Source: CAVRRZ01 sp963723745 (GTDB lineage Bacteria; Actinomycetota; Actinomycetes; Mycobacteriales; Geodermatophilaceae). Taken from it: a stretch of DNA of 64,000 nt. This document shows, in pieces, positions 24,876 through 32,885 of this stretch (positions are counted from its first letter, which is position 1; each line of letters opens with the position of its first letter). The position numbers were made by a program, and so were the translations under genes. The stretch is from assembly GCA_963723745.1 (NCBI GenBank), contig CAVRRZ010000005.1:248001-312000 (forward strand). The letters run 5' to 3'. Under the pieces are notes generated by a model that saw nothing but the letters and a program-made list of their open reading frames with translations, was not told where the DNA came from and searched no databases.

Positions 24876-26417
24876 TCAGGGTGCAGACGACGTGTTCTGC
24901 GCGTTCGTGGTCGTCAGCTCCTCGACGATCGCGTCGTACTGCGGGCTGTTCATGAAGTTGTCGACCGACACGTGCTGGGCCGACGGGCTCATAGTCCGCG
25001 CGCGGGGCGTGAGGTCCTGGTGCGTCACGACGATGTCGACGTCGTCGGTCAGGTTGGCGATCGCCACGTTCTGCACCTCCACGTCGGCGAAGCCGGCCTT
25101 CTTGATCTTGTTCCGCAGGACCGATGCGCCCATGGCGCTCGACCCCATGCCGGCGTCGCAGGCGAAGACGATGCGGTGGATCGGCCCCCGGTGGACGGCG
25201 TCCGGGTGGACGACCCCGGCGGCCTCGAGCTGGTCCTCCACCGCCTCGTCGGCCGGTGACAGGTAGCCGGCCACGGAGCTGCGCTTCCCCTTCAGCGCCT
25301 CCATCTCGGCGGTGGCCTCCGCCAGGTCGACGCCCTTCGTGCGGCTCATCTTGAGCAGCAGCGAGCAGATGACGAACGAGGTCGTGGCGGCGAGAAGCAC
25401 CGAGAGGATGACCCCGGCGAAGCTTCCGCCCGGCGTCTGGGCCAGCACCGCGATGATCGAGCCGGGGGCTGCCGGCGCGCGCAGGCCGGCGTCGAACAGC
25501 ACCAGGGTCCCGATTCCGACCATGCCACCGGCGATCGTCCCGAGCAGCAGGATCGGCTTCATCAGCACGTACGGGAAGTAGATCTCGTGGATGCCGCCGA
25601 AGAAGTGGATGATCGCCGCGCCGGGCGCGGTGCTACGGGCCATGCCCGTGCCGAAGAACGTGTAGGCGAGCAGGACCCCGAGGCCCGGGCCGGGGTTGGC
25701 CTCGAGCAGGAACAGGATCGACAACCCCTCCTCCGCCGCCTCCTGGACGCCGAGCGGCGTCAGCACACCGTGGTTGATCGCGTTGTTGAGGAACAGCACC
25801 TTGGCCGGCTCGATCAGCACGCTGGCCAGCGGGAGCAGGCCGTTGTCGACCAGCCAGTCGACCCCGTTGCCGGCGGCGCGCGACAACGCCTCGAAGACCG
25901 GCCCGAAGGCGAAGAAGCCGGCGACCGCCATCGCGGCCGAGGCGATACCGGCGGAGAAGTTGTTGACCAACATCTCGAAGCCCGGCTTGATCTTGCCGTC
26001 CCACAGCTTGTCGATCTGCTTCATCACCCAGGCGGCCAGCGGCGCCATGATCAGCGCGCCGAGGAACATCGGCTGGCCGGTGCTGACGATGACACCCATG
26101 GTCGCGACGGCGGCGACGACGGCACCACGGACGCCGTAGACCATCCGGCCGCCCTGCACCGCGATCAGCAGCGGCAGCATGAACCGGATCATCGGCCCGA
26201 CGAGCCCGGTGTTCGGTTCACCGACGTCGTCGACCCCGAACCCGCCGATCCCACCGACCGGGAACGGCCCCTTCTCGATGAACAGCGCCGTGATGAAACC
26301 CCATGCGATGAACGCCGCGATGTTCGGCATGATCATTCCGGACAGGAAGGTGCCGAACTTCTGCACCCTGACCCTCGCCCCGGACGCCTTCCTCGGCGCT
26401 GCTGCAGTCGTGCTCAC
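24876..26417 (-). CDS. mtlA: PTS mannitol-type EIICB permease
   Basis: A 513-residue EIICB that imports and phosphorylates a hexitol or pentitol. The EIIC domain (~20-350) has multiple TM helices and the family's GGIHEIYFPYVLM motif, which contributes to sugar binding. The cytoplasmic EIIB domain (~415-505) has the phosphorylated Cys in ACDAGMGSSAMGASVLR. GTG at 26417 with AGAGGAAG upstream. EIIA is a separate protein, as in Gram-positive mannitol systems. A CRP-type site and the divergent DeoR gene upstream suggest catabolite control plus specific regulation. Confidence 0.9.
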   Translation of the reverse strand: MSTTAAAPRKASGARVRVQKFGTFLSGMIMPNIAAFIAWGFITALFIEKGPFPVGGIGGFGVDDVGEPNTGLVGPMIRFMLPLLIAVQGGRMVYGVRGAVVAAVATMGVIVSTGQPMFLGALIMAPLAAWVMKQIDKLWDGKIKPGFEMLVNNFSAGIASAAMAVAGFFAFGPVFEALSRAAGNGVDWLVDNGLLPLASVLIEPAKVLFLNNAINHGVLTPLGVQEAAEEGLSILFLLEANPGPGLGVLLAYTFFGTGMARSTAPGAAIIHFFGGIHEIYFPYVLMKPILLLGTIAGGMVGIGTLVLFDAGLRAPAAPGSIIAVLAQTPGGSFAGVILSVLLAATTSFVICSLLLKMSRTKGVDLAEATAEMEALKGKRSSVAGYLSPADEAVEDQLEAAGVVHPDAVHRGPIHRIVFACDAGMGSSAMGASVLRNKIKKAGFADVEVQNVAIANLTDDVDIVVTHQDLTPRARTMSPSAQHVSVDNFMNSPQYDAIVEELTTTNAQNTSSAP

Positions 26418-26493
26418 CGGACTTCCTCTCGAGAGCTGGACGTCGACCGTGGACGCCGAGCGGAGCGGGGAAGAGGACCTCACTCGGCCGAGC

Positions 26494-26509
26494 AGTGATG
26501 AGCGTCACG
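26494..26509. promoter_or_regulatory. CRP/GlxR-type site upstream of PTS operon
   Basis: GTGA-N6-TCAC (26495-26498 and 26505-26508) lies 78-93 bases before the EIICB start. The core half-sites match the CRP/GlxR consensus exactly, with A and G outside. It would link polyol uptake to cAMP signalling. Confidence 0.5.
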
Positions 26510-26530
26510 TTCCGCGCTAGAGTTGTCAAC

Positions 26531-26549
26531 GGTTTCCCACGCGAAAACC
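26531..26549. promoter_or_regulatory. Candidate DeoR operator
   Basis: GGTTT-N9-AAACC is an A/T-rich inverted repeat in the divergent gap between the PTS operon and the DeoR gene, in otherwise GC-rich DNA. Its placement suits the DeoR repressor, but the match to any known DeoR site is not established. Confidence 0.35.
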
Positions 26550-26601
26550 AACAGGACCGCAAGAAATCCCACCGCATTGCAAGGTTCCGTGACTGAGGGA
26601 G

Positions 26602-27408
26602 GTGGCGGCGCTGTCCCCGGAAGAGCGTCAGCACACGATCGCCATGCTGGTGGCCCAGCGCGGTAGGGCCGGTGTGGCCGAGGTGGCCGGGCAGTTCGGC
26701 GTCACCACCGAGACGGTGCGTCGTGATCTCGCGGTCCTGGAGCGGTCCGGGGTGCTGCGTCGGGTTCATGGCGGCGCCGTGCCGGTCGGGGCCCTCGCTC
26801 CCATCGAGCTGGGGCTCGGCGAGCGGATCGGCCGGCTGGCGGAGCAGAAGCGGGCCATCGCGCAGGCCGCGCTCGACCTGCTGCCCGGCGCCGGAGGCAG
26901 CATCGTCCTCGACGGTGGCACGACGACCGCTGCGCTCGCGGAGAGCCTGCCGGCCGATCGCCAGACCCTCGTCGTGACCAACGCCGTGCCGATCGCCGCC
27001 CGGCTGGCGAACACGCCTGGAGTCGACCTGCACGTACTCGGGGGCCGGGTCCGGGGACTGACCCAGTGCGCCGTGGGTGAGCCGGCCACCCGCGCGCTGG
27101 CGGATCTCCGCGTCGACGTCGCCTTCCTGGGCACGAACGGGATCGTCCCGAGTCACGGCTTCAGCACGCCGGACGAGGCCGAGGCCTCCGTCAAGCGAGC
27201 CATGGTCCGCGCCGGGCAACGCGTGGTGGTGCTCGCCGACTCGACGAAGGTGAACCGGGAGAGCCTGGTGCGCTTCGCAGCCCCGGAGGACGTCGACGTG
27301 CTGGTGACCGACGACGGCGCGGATCCGCTGGCGCTCGCAGCGCTCGAGGCGGCGGGCGTCGAGGTCGTCACCGCCCGGGTCGAGGCGGGGAGTCATCCGG
27401 CTCACTGA
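26602..27408 (+). CDS. DeoR-family repressor of the PTS operon
   Basis: A DeoR/GlpR-type regulator of about 268 residues. The N-terminal winged helix has GVAEVAGQFGVTTETVRRDL (~25-44) and the family's LRRVHGGA. The C-terminal sugar-phosphate sensor domain has LDGGTTT, VTNA, LGGRVR and FLGTNGI. The GTG at 26602 sits only one base from the GGAGG sequence, which is too close. Initiation at CTG 26611 would give the normal spacing and the usual start MSPEERQ, so the true start may be nine bases later. It is divergent from the mannitol-type PTS and is its probable repressor, released by the phosphorylated polyol or ketose. Confidence 0.87.
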   Translation: MAALSPEERQHTIAMLVAQRGRAGVAEVAGQFGVTTETVRRDLAVLERSGVLRRVHGGAVPVGALAPIELGLGERIGRLAEQKRAIAQAALDLLPGAGGSIVLDGGTTTAALAESLPADRQTLVVTNAVPIAARLANTPGVDLHVLGGRVRGLTQCAVGEPATRALADLRVDVAFLGTNGIVPSHGFSTPDEAEASVKRAMVRAGQRVVVLADSTKVNRESLVRFAAPEDVDVLVTDDGADPLALAALEAAGVEVVTARVEAGSHPAH

Positions 27409-27417
27409 TCCGGGGCA

Positions 27418-27434
27418 TCGCAGCGCAGCTGCGA
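27418..27434. terminator. Short hairpin after DeoR gene
   Basis: A perfect 7-bp stem, TCGCAGC-GCA-GCTGCGA, begins ten bases after the DeoR stop. It is a modest terminator at best. Confidence 0.35.
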
Positions 27435-27525
27435 CCGCGTCACGGAGCCGGACGGCGACGACCGACAGGCTCTGGCTCGACCGGCCGCACGTCGTCGACC
27501 GACCCGCCCCGGCGGGCCCGCGAGC

Positions 27526-28170
27526 TCAGTGGGCTACGTGGAACCTCCGGCGGCGGTACCGCGGCTCCTCGATCTCGTCGACGACGGCCGTCGCGAGATC
27601 GGCGCCGGAGATCGTGGACACCCCCTGCTCATCGGTGAGCAGGACGTCGTCGCTGACCCGGTAGGCGCCGGTGACCGGCGCCGGGACCCACGCGCCGAAG
27701 GACGCGGCCGGGCTGACGTAGAACCAGTCGAGCGTCTCCGGTGCGCTCTTCAGGGCCTGCAGCACGTCGAGACCGGTCTGCACCTCCGGCAGGATCTCGG
27801 CTGGGGTGTCGGCGACGTCGAACAGCCGCGGGCCGCCCTCGGAGACCTGCATCGAGGACGCGCCGCCGAGCACGCCCAGCCGCACGCCGGCCTCGTCGGC
27901 GAGCCCGATCAGCGCGTCGACGACGCCCTCGACCTTGCCCTGCATGTCGCCGCGCGGGGACAGCGCCTCGAACACCACGTCCGCGTCCCGGACGCTCTGC
28001 GCCAGGAGGTCCGGCTCGAGCACCGAACCCGTGACGTAGGTGACCCCGTCCACGGGCTGCTCCGGGGGACGCCGGCTGTACGAGGTGACGGTGTGCCCGC
28101 GGCGGGCGGCCTCGCGGACGACGGCCTCGCCGCCGTACCCGGTGCCGCCGAGGACCGTGATGCGTGCCAT
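27526..28170 (-). CDS. NAD(P)-binding Rossmann protein (YwnB/NmrA-like)
   Basis: A 214-residue atypical short-chain dehydrogenase. The nucleotide motif is VLGGTGYGGEAV (~6-17), a variant of GxxGxxG. It contains GGASSM and a Phe/Tyr-rich DWFYVSPAASFG segment in place of the usual YxxxK catalytic pair. This matches NAD(P)H-binding epimerase-like proteins whose reaction is generally unknown. The ATG at 28170 has AAGGAG nine bases upstream. It is monocistronic or weakly linked to neighbours. Confidence 0.8.
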   Translation of the reverse strand: MARITVLGGTGYGGEAVVREAARRGHTVTSYSRRPPEQPVDGVTYVTGSVLEPDLLAQSVRDADVVFEALSPRGDMQGKVEGVVDALIGLADEAGVRLGVLGGASSMQVSEGGPRLFDVADTPAEILPEVQTGLDVLQALKSAPETLDWFYVSPAASFGAWVPAPVTGAYRVSDDVLLTDEQGVSTISGADLATAVVDEIEEPRYRRRRFHVAH

Positions 28171-28269
28171 GACGAGTTCTCCTTGCTGTGGGAGTGGCCC
28201 AGCCGCGGCCCGAGGACGGAGCTCGTCGGCACCGCGAAGGCTCACGCCGCGAACGCTAGCGCCAGGTCG

Positions 28270-28797
28270 TCACACGGCGGGCCACGGCTGCCCCACCAGC
28301 TCGGCGTAGCAGCGGGCCAGGTCGGGGAGCCGGTGGTGGGCGTTGAGACCGCTGGGGTTCGGTGCCACCCATGTGGTCACCCCGCCGATCCTCTCCGGCT
28401 GCCGGCCGAGCACGGCGGCCGGCCGGTCGAAGGCCCGCCGCCACGCGGTGACGCCGAGGACGGCGAGCACCCGCGGCCGGTGACGGGCGACCAGCCGGGC
28501 GAGCGCGGCTGCGCCCTCCCGCAGCTCGACGGTGTCCAGCTCCGCCGCCGTCCGGGTGGGCCGGTCCACCAGGTTGGTGACGCCGATGCCATGACGCGGC
28601 AGGTCACGGTCCTCGTCCGGGGTGAACCGGTGGGGGGTCAACCCGGCCAGGTGCAGGGCCGGCCAGAAGCGGTTGCCGGGCCGGGCGAAGTGGTGCCCGC
28701 GTTCGGCCGACATCAGCGACGGGTTGATGCCGCAGAACAGGACCTCGAGGTCCGGGGCGAGGACGTCGGGCAGCGGCTTGCCGCGCGCCTCGAGCAC
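28270..28797 (-). CDS. mug: G/U mismatch-specific DNA glycosylase
   Basis: A 175-residue Mug/TDG-family uracil-DNA glycosylase that removes U or ethenocytosine opposite G. It has the N-terminal motif GINPS (catalytic Asn region, ~25-29), the FARPGNRFWPAL segment, and the C-terminal PNPSGLNAH loop that pushes into DNA. The GTG at 28797 is chosen because GGAGG lies five bases upstream and the protein then has normal length. An open frame runs further to 28938, but the extra residues are Arg/Gly/Pro-rich and unlike the family. Confidence 0.87.
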   Translation of the reverse strand: MLEARGKPLPDVLAPDLEVLFCGINPSLMSAERGHHFARPGNRFWPALHLAGLTPHRFTPDEDRDLPRHGIGVTNLVDRPTRTAAELDTVELREGAAALARLVARHRPRVLAVLGVTAWRRAFDRPAAVLGRQPERIGGVTTWVAPNPSGLNAHHRLPDLARCYAELVGQPWPAV

Positions 28798-29198
28798 CGT
28801 GCCTCCGTCCGCCGTCGTCCCCGGCCCGCCGGGTCGCGCACCCGGCCGCCGGGACGACGCACGGCCCCGGCGCGGGGGTTCGACGACCACGCCGGGACCG
28901 GTCGAGTCGCTGCCCTTCCCACTGCGCCCACCCGGCAAACCAACCCCTGGCCACGGCCGCCGGGAGGCAGAACCGCATCGTCCGGTGGTGGCCGGAGCCG
29001 ATCAGGGGCAGCCTGGACACGAGAACGCATAGTCGGGGGGACGACGGAGCGGCCGGCGACGGCAGCTTCGCCGCGACGTGCGATCGGCGTGCTCGATGGC
29101 GCGCGTGACCTCCCGGCCGAGCCGGAAGGAGTGCGCACGACGGGCGGCCGGCGCCGGCCGCCGTCCCGACCGATGGTCGATCGAGCGAAGGAGACCAC
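28798..29198. other. Gap before flavohemoglobin operon
   Basis: About 400 bases without a supported gene on either strand. It probably contains the promoters of mug and of the flavohemoglobin operon. No clear NsrR- or DosR-type palindrome stood out by eye. Confidence 0.5.
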
Positions 29199-30443
29199 GT
29201 GCTGTCCGACCGTTCCCGTCCGGTGATCGAGGCGACGCTGCCGGCCGTCGCCGACAACATCCAGGAGATCGCGCGCCGGTTCTACGTCCACCTGTTCGGC
29301 GAGCACCCGCAGCTTCTCGACGGCGTCTTCAACCGCGGCAACCAGGCCGAGGGCACCCAGCAGGTGGCGCTGGCCGGATCCGTCGCCGTCTTCGCCAGCT
29401 CGCTGGTGAAGACCCCCGAGCAGGTCCCCGAGCACCTGCTCTCCCGGATCGCCCACAAGCACGCCTCGCTCGGCATCACCCCGGCGCAGTACGACGTCGT
29501 GCACGCCAACCTGTTCTGGGCCATCGCCGACGTCCTCGGCGACGCCGTCACGCCCGAGGTCGCCGCCGCATGGGACGAGGTCTACTGGCTGATGGCCTAC
29601 GCGCTCATCAACCAGGAGCGCGGCCTCTACAGCGCCCGCGGCGTGCGGCCCGAGACCGTCTGGCGCGAGTGGCAGGTCACCGAGAAGATCCCCGAGACCG
29701 CCGACGTGGTCACCTTCCGCCTCCGGCGCACCGACGATCGTCTGGTCCGGACGTCGCTGCCCGGCCAGTACGTCACCGTCCAGGTCCTCCTTCCCGACGG
29801 GGTCCGGCAGCCCCGGCAGTACAGCCTGACCCGCGCCGACGACGGGGAGCACCGCCAGTTCGCGGTGAAGCGGGTGCGCGGCGACGGAAGGCCCGACGGC
29901 GAGGTGTCGAACCACCTCTGCGACCACGTGCAGGTCGGGGACCGGCTGACCGTGTCGCTGCCGTTCGGCGACGTCGTGCTCGACGACTCGCGTCCGGTGG
30001 TGTTCGTCAGCGCCGGTATCGGGATCACCCCCATGGCGGGCATGCTCTCCCACCTGGTCGCGGCGGGCTCGCGGCTGCCGATCACCCTGCTGCACGCCGA
30101 CCTGGACGAGCAGTCGTTCGCGCTGCGGCGCCAGGTTCTCGACGACCTGCGGGCGCTGCCCGGCGCGACCGCGCACGCCTGGTACGAGCGCGGGGGCGGC
30201 ACCGACCTGCCGGTCGACGGCGTGCACTCCGGCGTCCTGGACCTCGACGCGGTCAAGCTCCCCGACGACGCCACCTACTACCTGTGCGGGCCGCTGCCGT
30301 TCATGCAGGCGGTCCGCAGCGGGCTCATCGACCGCGGGGTGGCGCCGCGCGACATCCAGTACGAGGTGTTCGGTCCCGACCTGTGGCAGGCCGACCTGGA
30401 CACCGAGGACGCCCCCGGCGCTACCCACGACTCGTCGTCCTGA
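29199..30443 (+). CDS. hmp: Flavohemoglobin (nitric oxide dioxygenase)
   Basis: A 414-residue type I flavohemoglobin that turns NO plus O2 into nitrate using FAD and NADH. The globin domain (~1-140) has the B10 Tyr (RRFYVHLF) and the proximal His in IAHKHASLGI. The ferredoxin-reductase part has FAD motif RQYSLTRA (~206-213), NAD motif SAGIGITPM (~268-276), and the C-terminal CGPLPFMQAV and QYEVFGP. GTG at 29199 with AAGGAG ahead. A second, different globin-reductase gene begins 20 bases downstream, then a DivIVA-domain gene: a three-gene operon. Expected role: protection from nitrosative stress. Confidence 0.92.
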   Translation: MLSDRSRPVIEATLPAVADNIQEIARRFYVHLFGEHPQLLDGVFNRGNQAEGTQQVALAGSVAVFASSLVKTPEQVPEHLLSRIAHKHASLGITPAQYDVVHANLFWAIADVLGDAVTPEVAAAWDEVYWLMAYALINQERGLYSARGVRPETVWREWQVTEKIPETADVVTFRLRRTDDRLVRTSLPGQYVTVQVLLPDGVRQPRQYSLTRADDGEHRQFAVKRVRGDGRPDGEVSNHLCDHVQVGDRLTVSLPFGDVVLDDSRPVVFVSAGIGITPMAGMLSHLVAAGSRLPITLLHADLDEQSFALRRQVLDDLRALPGATAHAWYERGGGTDLPVDGVHSGVLDLDAVKLPDDATYYLCGPLPFMQAVRSGLIDRGVAPRDIQYEVFGPDLWQADLDTEDAPGATHDSSS

Positions 30444-30462
30444 CCGGCCCGGAGGCTGCCCC

Positions 30463-31604
30463 GTGGACATCCCAGCGATGCGGGCCAACTTCGCCAAGGC
30501 TGCGGCCACCGGCGACGAGGCACCGCTCTACTTCTACTCACACCTGTTCCTGACCCACCCCGAGACGCGCCAGATGTTCCCGGTCTCGATGGCGCACCAG
30601 CGCGACCGGCTGTTCAAGGCGCTCGGCGAGGTGGTCGCCCGGGTCGACGACCTCGACGCGCTCGTGCCGATCCTGCAGCAACTCGGCCGCGACCATCGCA
30701 AGTTCGGCACGCTGGCGGCGCACTACCCGGCGGTGGGCTCGAGCCTGCTGGCCACGCTCGAGCACTTCGACGACGAGTGGACCCCGGAGCTGGCCAAGAA
30801 CTGGTCGGAGGCCTACGACGTGGTCGCCCAGGTGATGATCGCCGCCGCCGAGGAGGACGCCGACCGGCCGCCGTGGTGGGACGCCGACGTCGTCTCGCAC
30901 GAGCGCCGGACGATCGACACCGCCGTCCTGCGGGTGATCCCCCGGGAGCCCCTCCCCTACCTGCCCGGCCAGTCGATCTCGCTGGAGACCGAACGGCGGC
31001 CCCGGCTCTGGCGGTACTACACCCCGGCCAACGCCCGGCGACCGGACGGCCAGATGGAGCTGCACGTCGTCGCCCGGGACGGCGGGCCGGTCAGCACCGC
31101 CCTGGTCCGCCTCATCGCTCCCGGTGAGGTCCTCCGGCTCGGTCCGCCGGTCGGGCACATCGCGCTCGACGTCGAGTCGGAGCGGGACCTGCTGCTGGTG
31201 GCGGGCGGGACCGGCCTGGCCCCGATGAAGGCGATGATCGATCAGGTGGCCCGGGAGGGACCGCCCACGCCGGGTGGACCTCTTCGTCGGCGCGCGCACC
31301 GAGGAAGGCCTCTACGACCTCCCGGACCTGCGCCGGCTGGAGCGGAGCCCACGGTTGGCTGACCGTGACGCCCTGCGTCTCCGCGGACAAGGTGTCCGAG
31401 TACGAGCAGGGCAACGTCGGAGAGGTCGTGCAACGGCACGGCCCGTGGCGCAGCCGCGATGTGTACGTCGCCGGCAACGAGGCGATGGTCCACGACGTGC
31501 ACGCCCGTCTCCGCGCCGAGGGCGTGGCCGACGACCGGATCCACAGCGAAGTGTTCGCACCCAGCCGACCTGGGCCCAGCGTTGACGGAGAGGTGACCCA
31601 ATGA
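30463..31604 (+). pseudogene. Second flavohemoglobin, possibly type II (two frameshifts)
   Basis: A globin-FAD-NAD fusion unlike its upstream neighbour. The globin part (~1-135) has YFYSHLF, the proximal His in DHRKFG and ASLLATLEHF-like helices. The reductase part has RYYTPAN (FAD) and GGTGLAPMKAM (NAD). GTG at 30463 with GGAGG upstream. Reading needs two corrections: one extra C near 31268 (shift to the frame of DLFVGARTEEGLYDLP) and one near 31348-31350 (shift to SADKVSEYEQGNVG, then SEVFAPS). The repaired protein is 379 aa, near the size of mycobacterial Rv0385, a type II flavohemoglobin. Both errors lie in C-runs, so sequencing error is plausible. Its stop overlaps the DivIVA start (ATGA). 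Confidence 0.75.
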
Positions 31605-32377
31605 GCACCGCCCATGAAGGTTTCCCGGCAGGCAGCGGCCGGCTGTCGCCGGCCGACGTGCACGACGTGCGGTTCGCGCGCGGCTCGATGCTGCGGCCCG
31701 GCTACGTCGACGAGGAGGTCGACCGCTTCCTCAACCGCGTCGCCGACGAGCTGGCCCGCACGATGGCCGAGAAGGCGGAGCTGCGCGACCAGGTGCGGGC
31801 GCTGCGCGAGCAGGTGGACGGCGCCCCGGCGCACGAGCCGCCGAGCGAGCAGGCGGTGCGCATCCTCGCGTCGGCCCAGCAGACCGCGGACAACTACGTC
31901 GCGGAGGCCGAGGAGTTCAGCCGGCAGATGACCGCCGAGGCGCGCGCGCAGCACGAGGAGCAGCTGCGGGACGCACGGGAGAGCGCCGGGGCGATCATCC
32001 AGGCCGCCCAGGAGGCCGCCGCACGCATGACCGGCGGCGTGCCCGCCGACGTGGACCCCGACCGGGCCAGCGTCGAGCAGCTCCAGGAGCAGGTCGCCTA
32101 CCTCAAGGCCTTCGGGCAGGCCTGCCGGGTGCAGCTGCGCTCCTACCTCGAGGCGCTGCTCTCCGACGTCGAGGCCGAGTGGGGCCGGGCGGATCCGACG
32201 GGCCTGCCGCCGGCCGTGTTCCGGACCCCCGCTCAGCGCTCGGACAGCGGTCCCGCCGAGGGCAGGCCCGCGACGTTCGTCGCGAACACCGCAGGCGAGG
32301 CGAGCACCCAGGACGACATGGCACCGGACGGCGACGACCCCGTCTCGACCGGCGCCCGCGCGCAGTCGGGCCGCTGA
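31601..32377 (+). CDS. DivIVA-domain coiled-coil protein
   Basis: A 258-residue cytoplasmic protein. The N-terminal DivIVA/Wag31-like domain (~15-75) has VHDVRFARGSMLRPGYVDEEVD, then RFLNRVADEL, the segment that in DivIVA senses curved membrane. A long charged coiled coil follows (~60-180) with a short break at PADVDPD. The C-terminal ~60 residues are disordered. The start ATG overlaps the flavohemoglobin stop by four bases. Small DivIVA-domain proteins act in pole, septum or cell-wall organisation; why one is coupled to NO-detoxifying globins is unclear. A strong hairpin follows. Confidence 0.82.
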   Translation: MSTAHEGFPAGSGRLSPADVHDVRFARGSMLRPGYVDEEVDRFLNRVADELARTMAEKAELRDQVRALREQVDGAPAHEPPSEQAVRILASAQQTADNYVAEAEEFSRQMTAEARAQHEEQLRDARESAGAIIQAAQEAAARMTGGVPADVDPDRASVEQLQEQVAYLKAFGQACRVQLRSYLEALLSDVEAEWGRADPTGLPPAVFRTPAQRSDSGPAEGRPATFVANTAGEASTQDDMAPDGDDPVSTGARAQSGR

Positions 32378-32407
32378 CCGGCCCGGCCCGCCCGACAGGG
32401 TCAGCGT

Positions 32408-32435
32408 CGGGCCGCCGGCGACCGCCGGCGGCCCG
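32408..32435. terminator. Hairpin terminator after DivIVA-domain gene
   Basis: A perfect 12-bp GC stem (32408-32419 with 32424-32435) and a GACC loop lie 30 bases after the stop. The convergent small gene ends at 32509, so it may serve both directions. Confidence 0.75.
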
Positions 32436-32508
32436 GAGCGCGGAAGCGGGAACGGTGCGGTGGTGGAGGTGAACGCGCTGCCCTGATCGGAAGGGGGCGC
32501 GGCCGCCC

Positions 32509-32724
32509 TCAGAAGTCATGGGCCTCGTCGTAGCCGTGGTCACCGGTGGACCCCGTGACCGGAGGACGGCCAGGCTCGCGGCCCGCACGGTCGGCGAGGC
32601 GCGCACCGGGTGACCGGGACACCGGTGCGGCCTCGGGCGCCAGGTCACCGTGCACCAGGTCACCGTGCCCCAGGTCACCGTGCACCAGGTCGTAGCCGTA
32701 GTCACTCGACGGCTCGTTCGCCAT
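32509..32724 (-). CDS. Small acidic protein with HGDL repeats
   Basis: A 71-residue protein with a very good GGAGGAGAT ribosome site six bases before the ATG at 32724. The N-terminal part has three tandem five-residue units, VHGDL-GHGDL-VHGDL (~14-28), after the repeated Tyr-Gly-Tyr. The C-terminus mirrors this with HGYDEAHDF. It is rich in Asp, His and Gly, with no hydrophobic helix and no Cys. The His/Asp pattern could bind metal, but this is only a suggestion. It is divergent from an MFS exporter. No family is recognised. Confidence 0.55.
   Translation of the reverse strand: MANEPSSDYGYDLVHGDLGHGDLVHGDLAPEAAPVSRSPGARLADRAGREPGRPPVTGSTGDHGYDEAHDF
32641..32685. repeat. 15-bp tandem repeat in small His/Asp protein gene
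   Basis: Three copies of CAGGTCACCGTGCAC (the second with CCC at its end) span 32641-32655, 32656-32670 and 32671-32685, then a decayed fourth. The period is five codons, giving the HGDL repeats on the - strand. Confidence 0.9.
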
Positions 32725-32885
32725 GGCGATCTCCTCCCGGGTGGTGCCGGTCCGACGGGTGGCGCCCATGCTCCGCGGCCCGACCGCCGGGGACAAGCCG
32801 TGCCGCCACGGGGGCGAGCCGGTCGATCCGGGCGGCGGCGGTCGTGCGACCATCGGCAGCCGTGCGGCTCGGGGGGCAGCGGGAC

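Noticed and set aside
28798..28938. Longer N-terminus for the Mug glycosylase
   Set aside because: The added residues are Arg/Gly/Pro-rich, with a TTG start and no ribosome site, whereas GTG 28797 has GGAGG at the right spacing.
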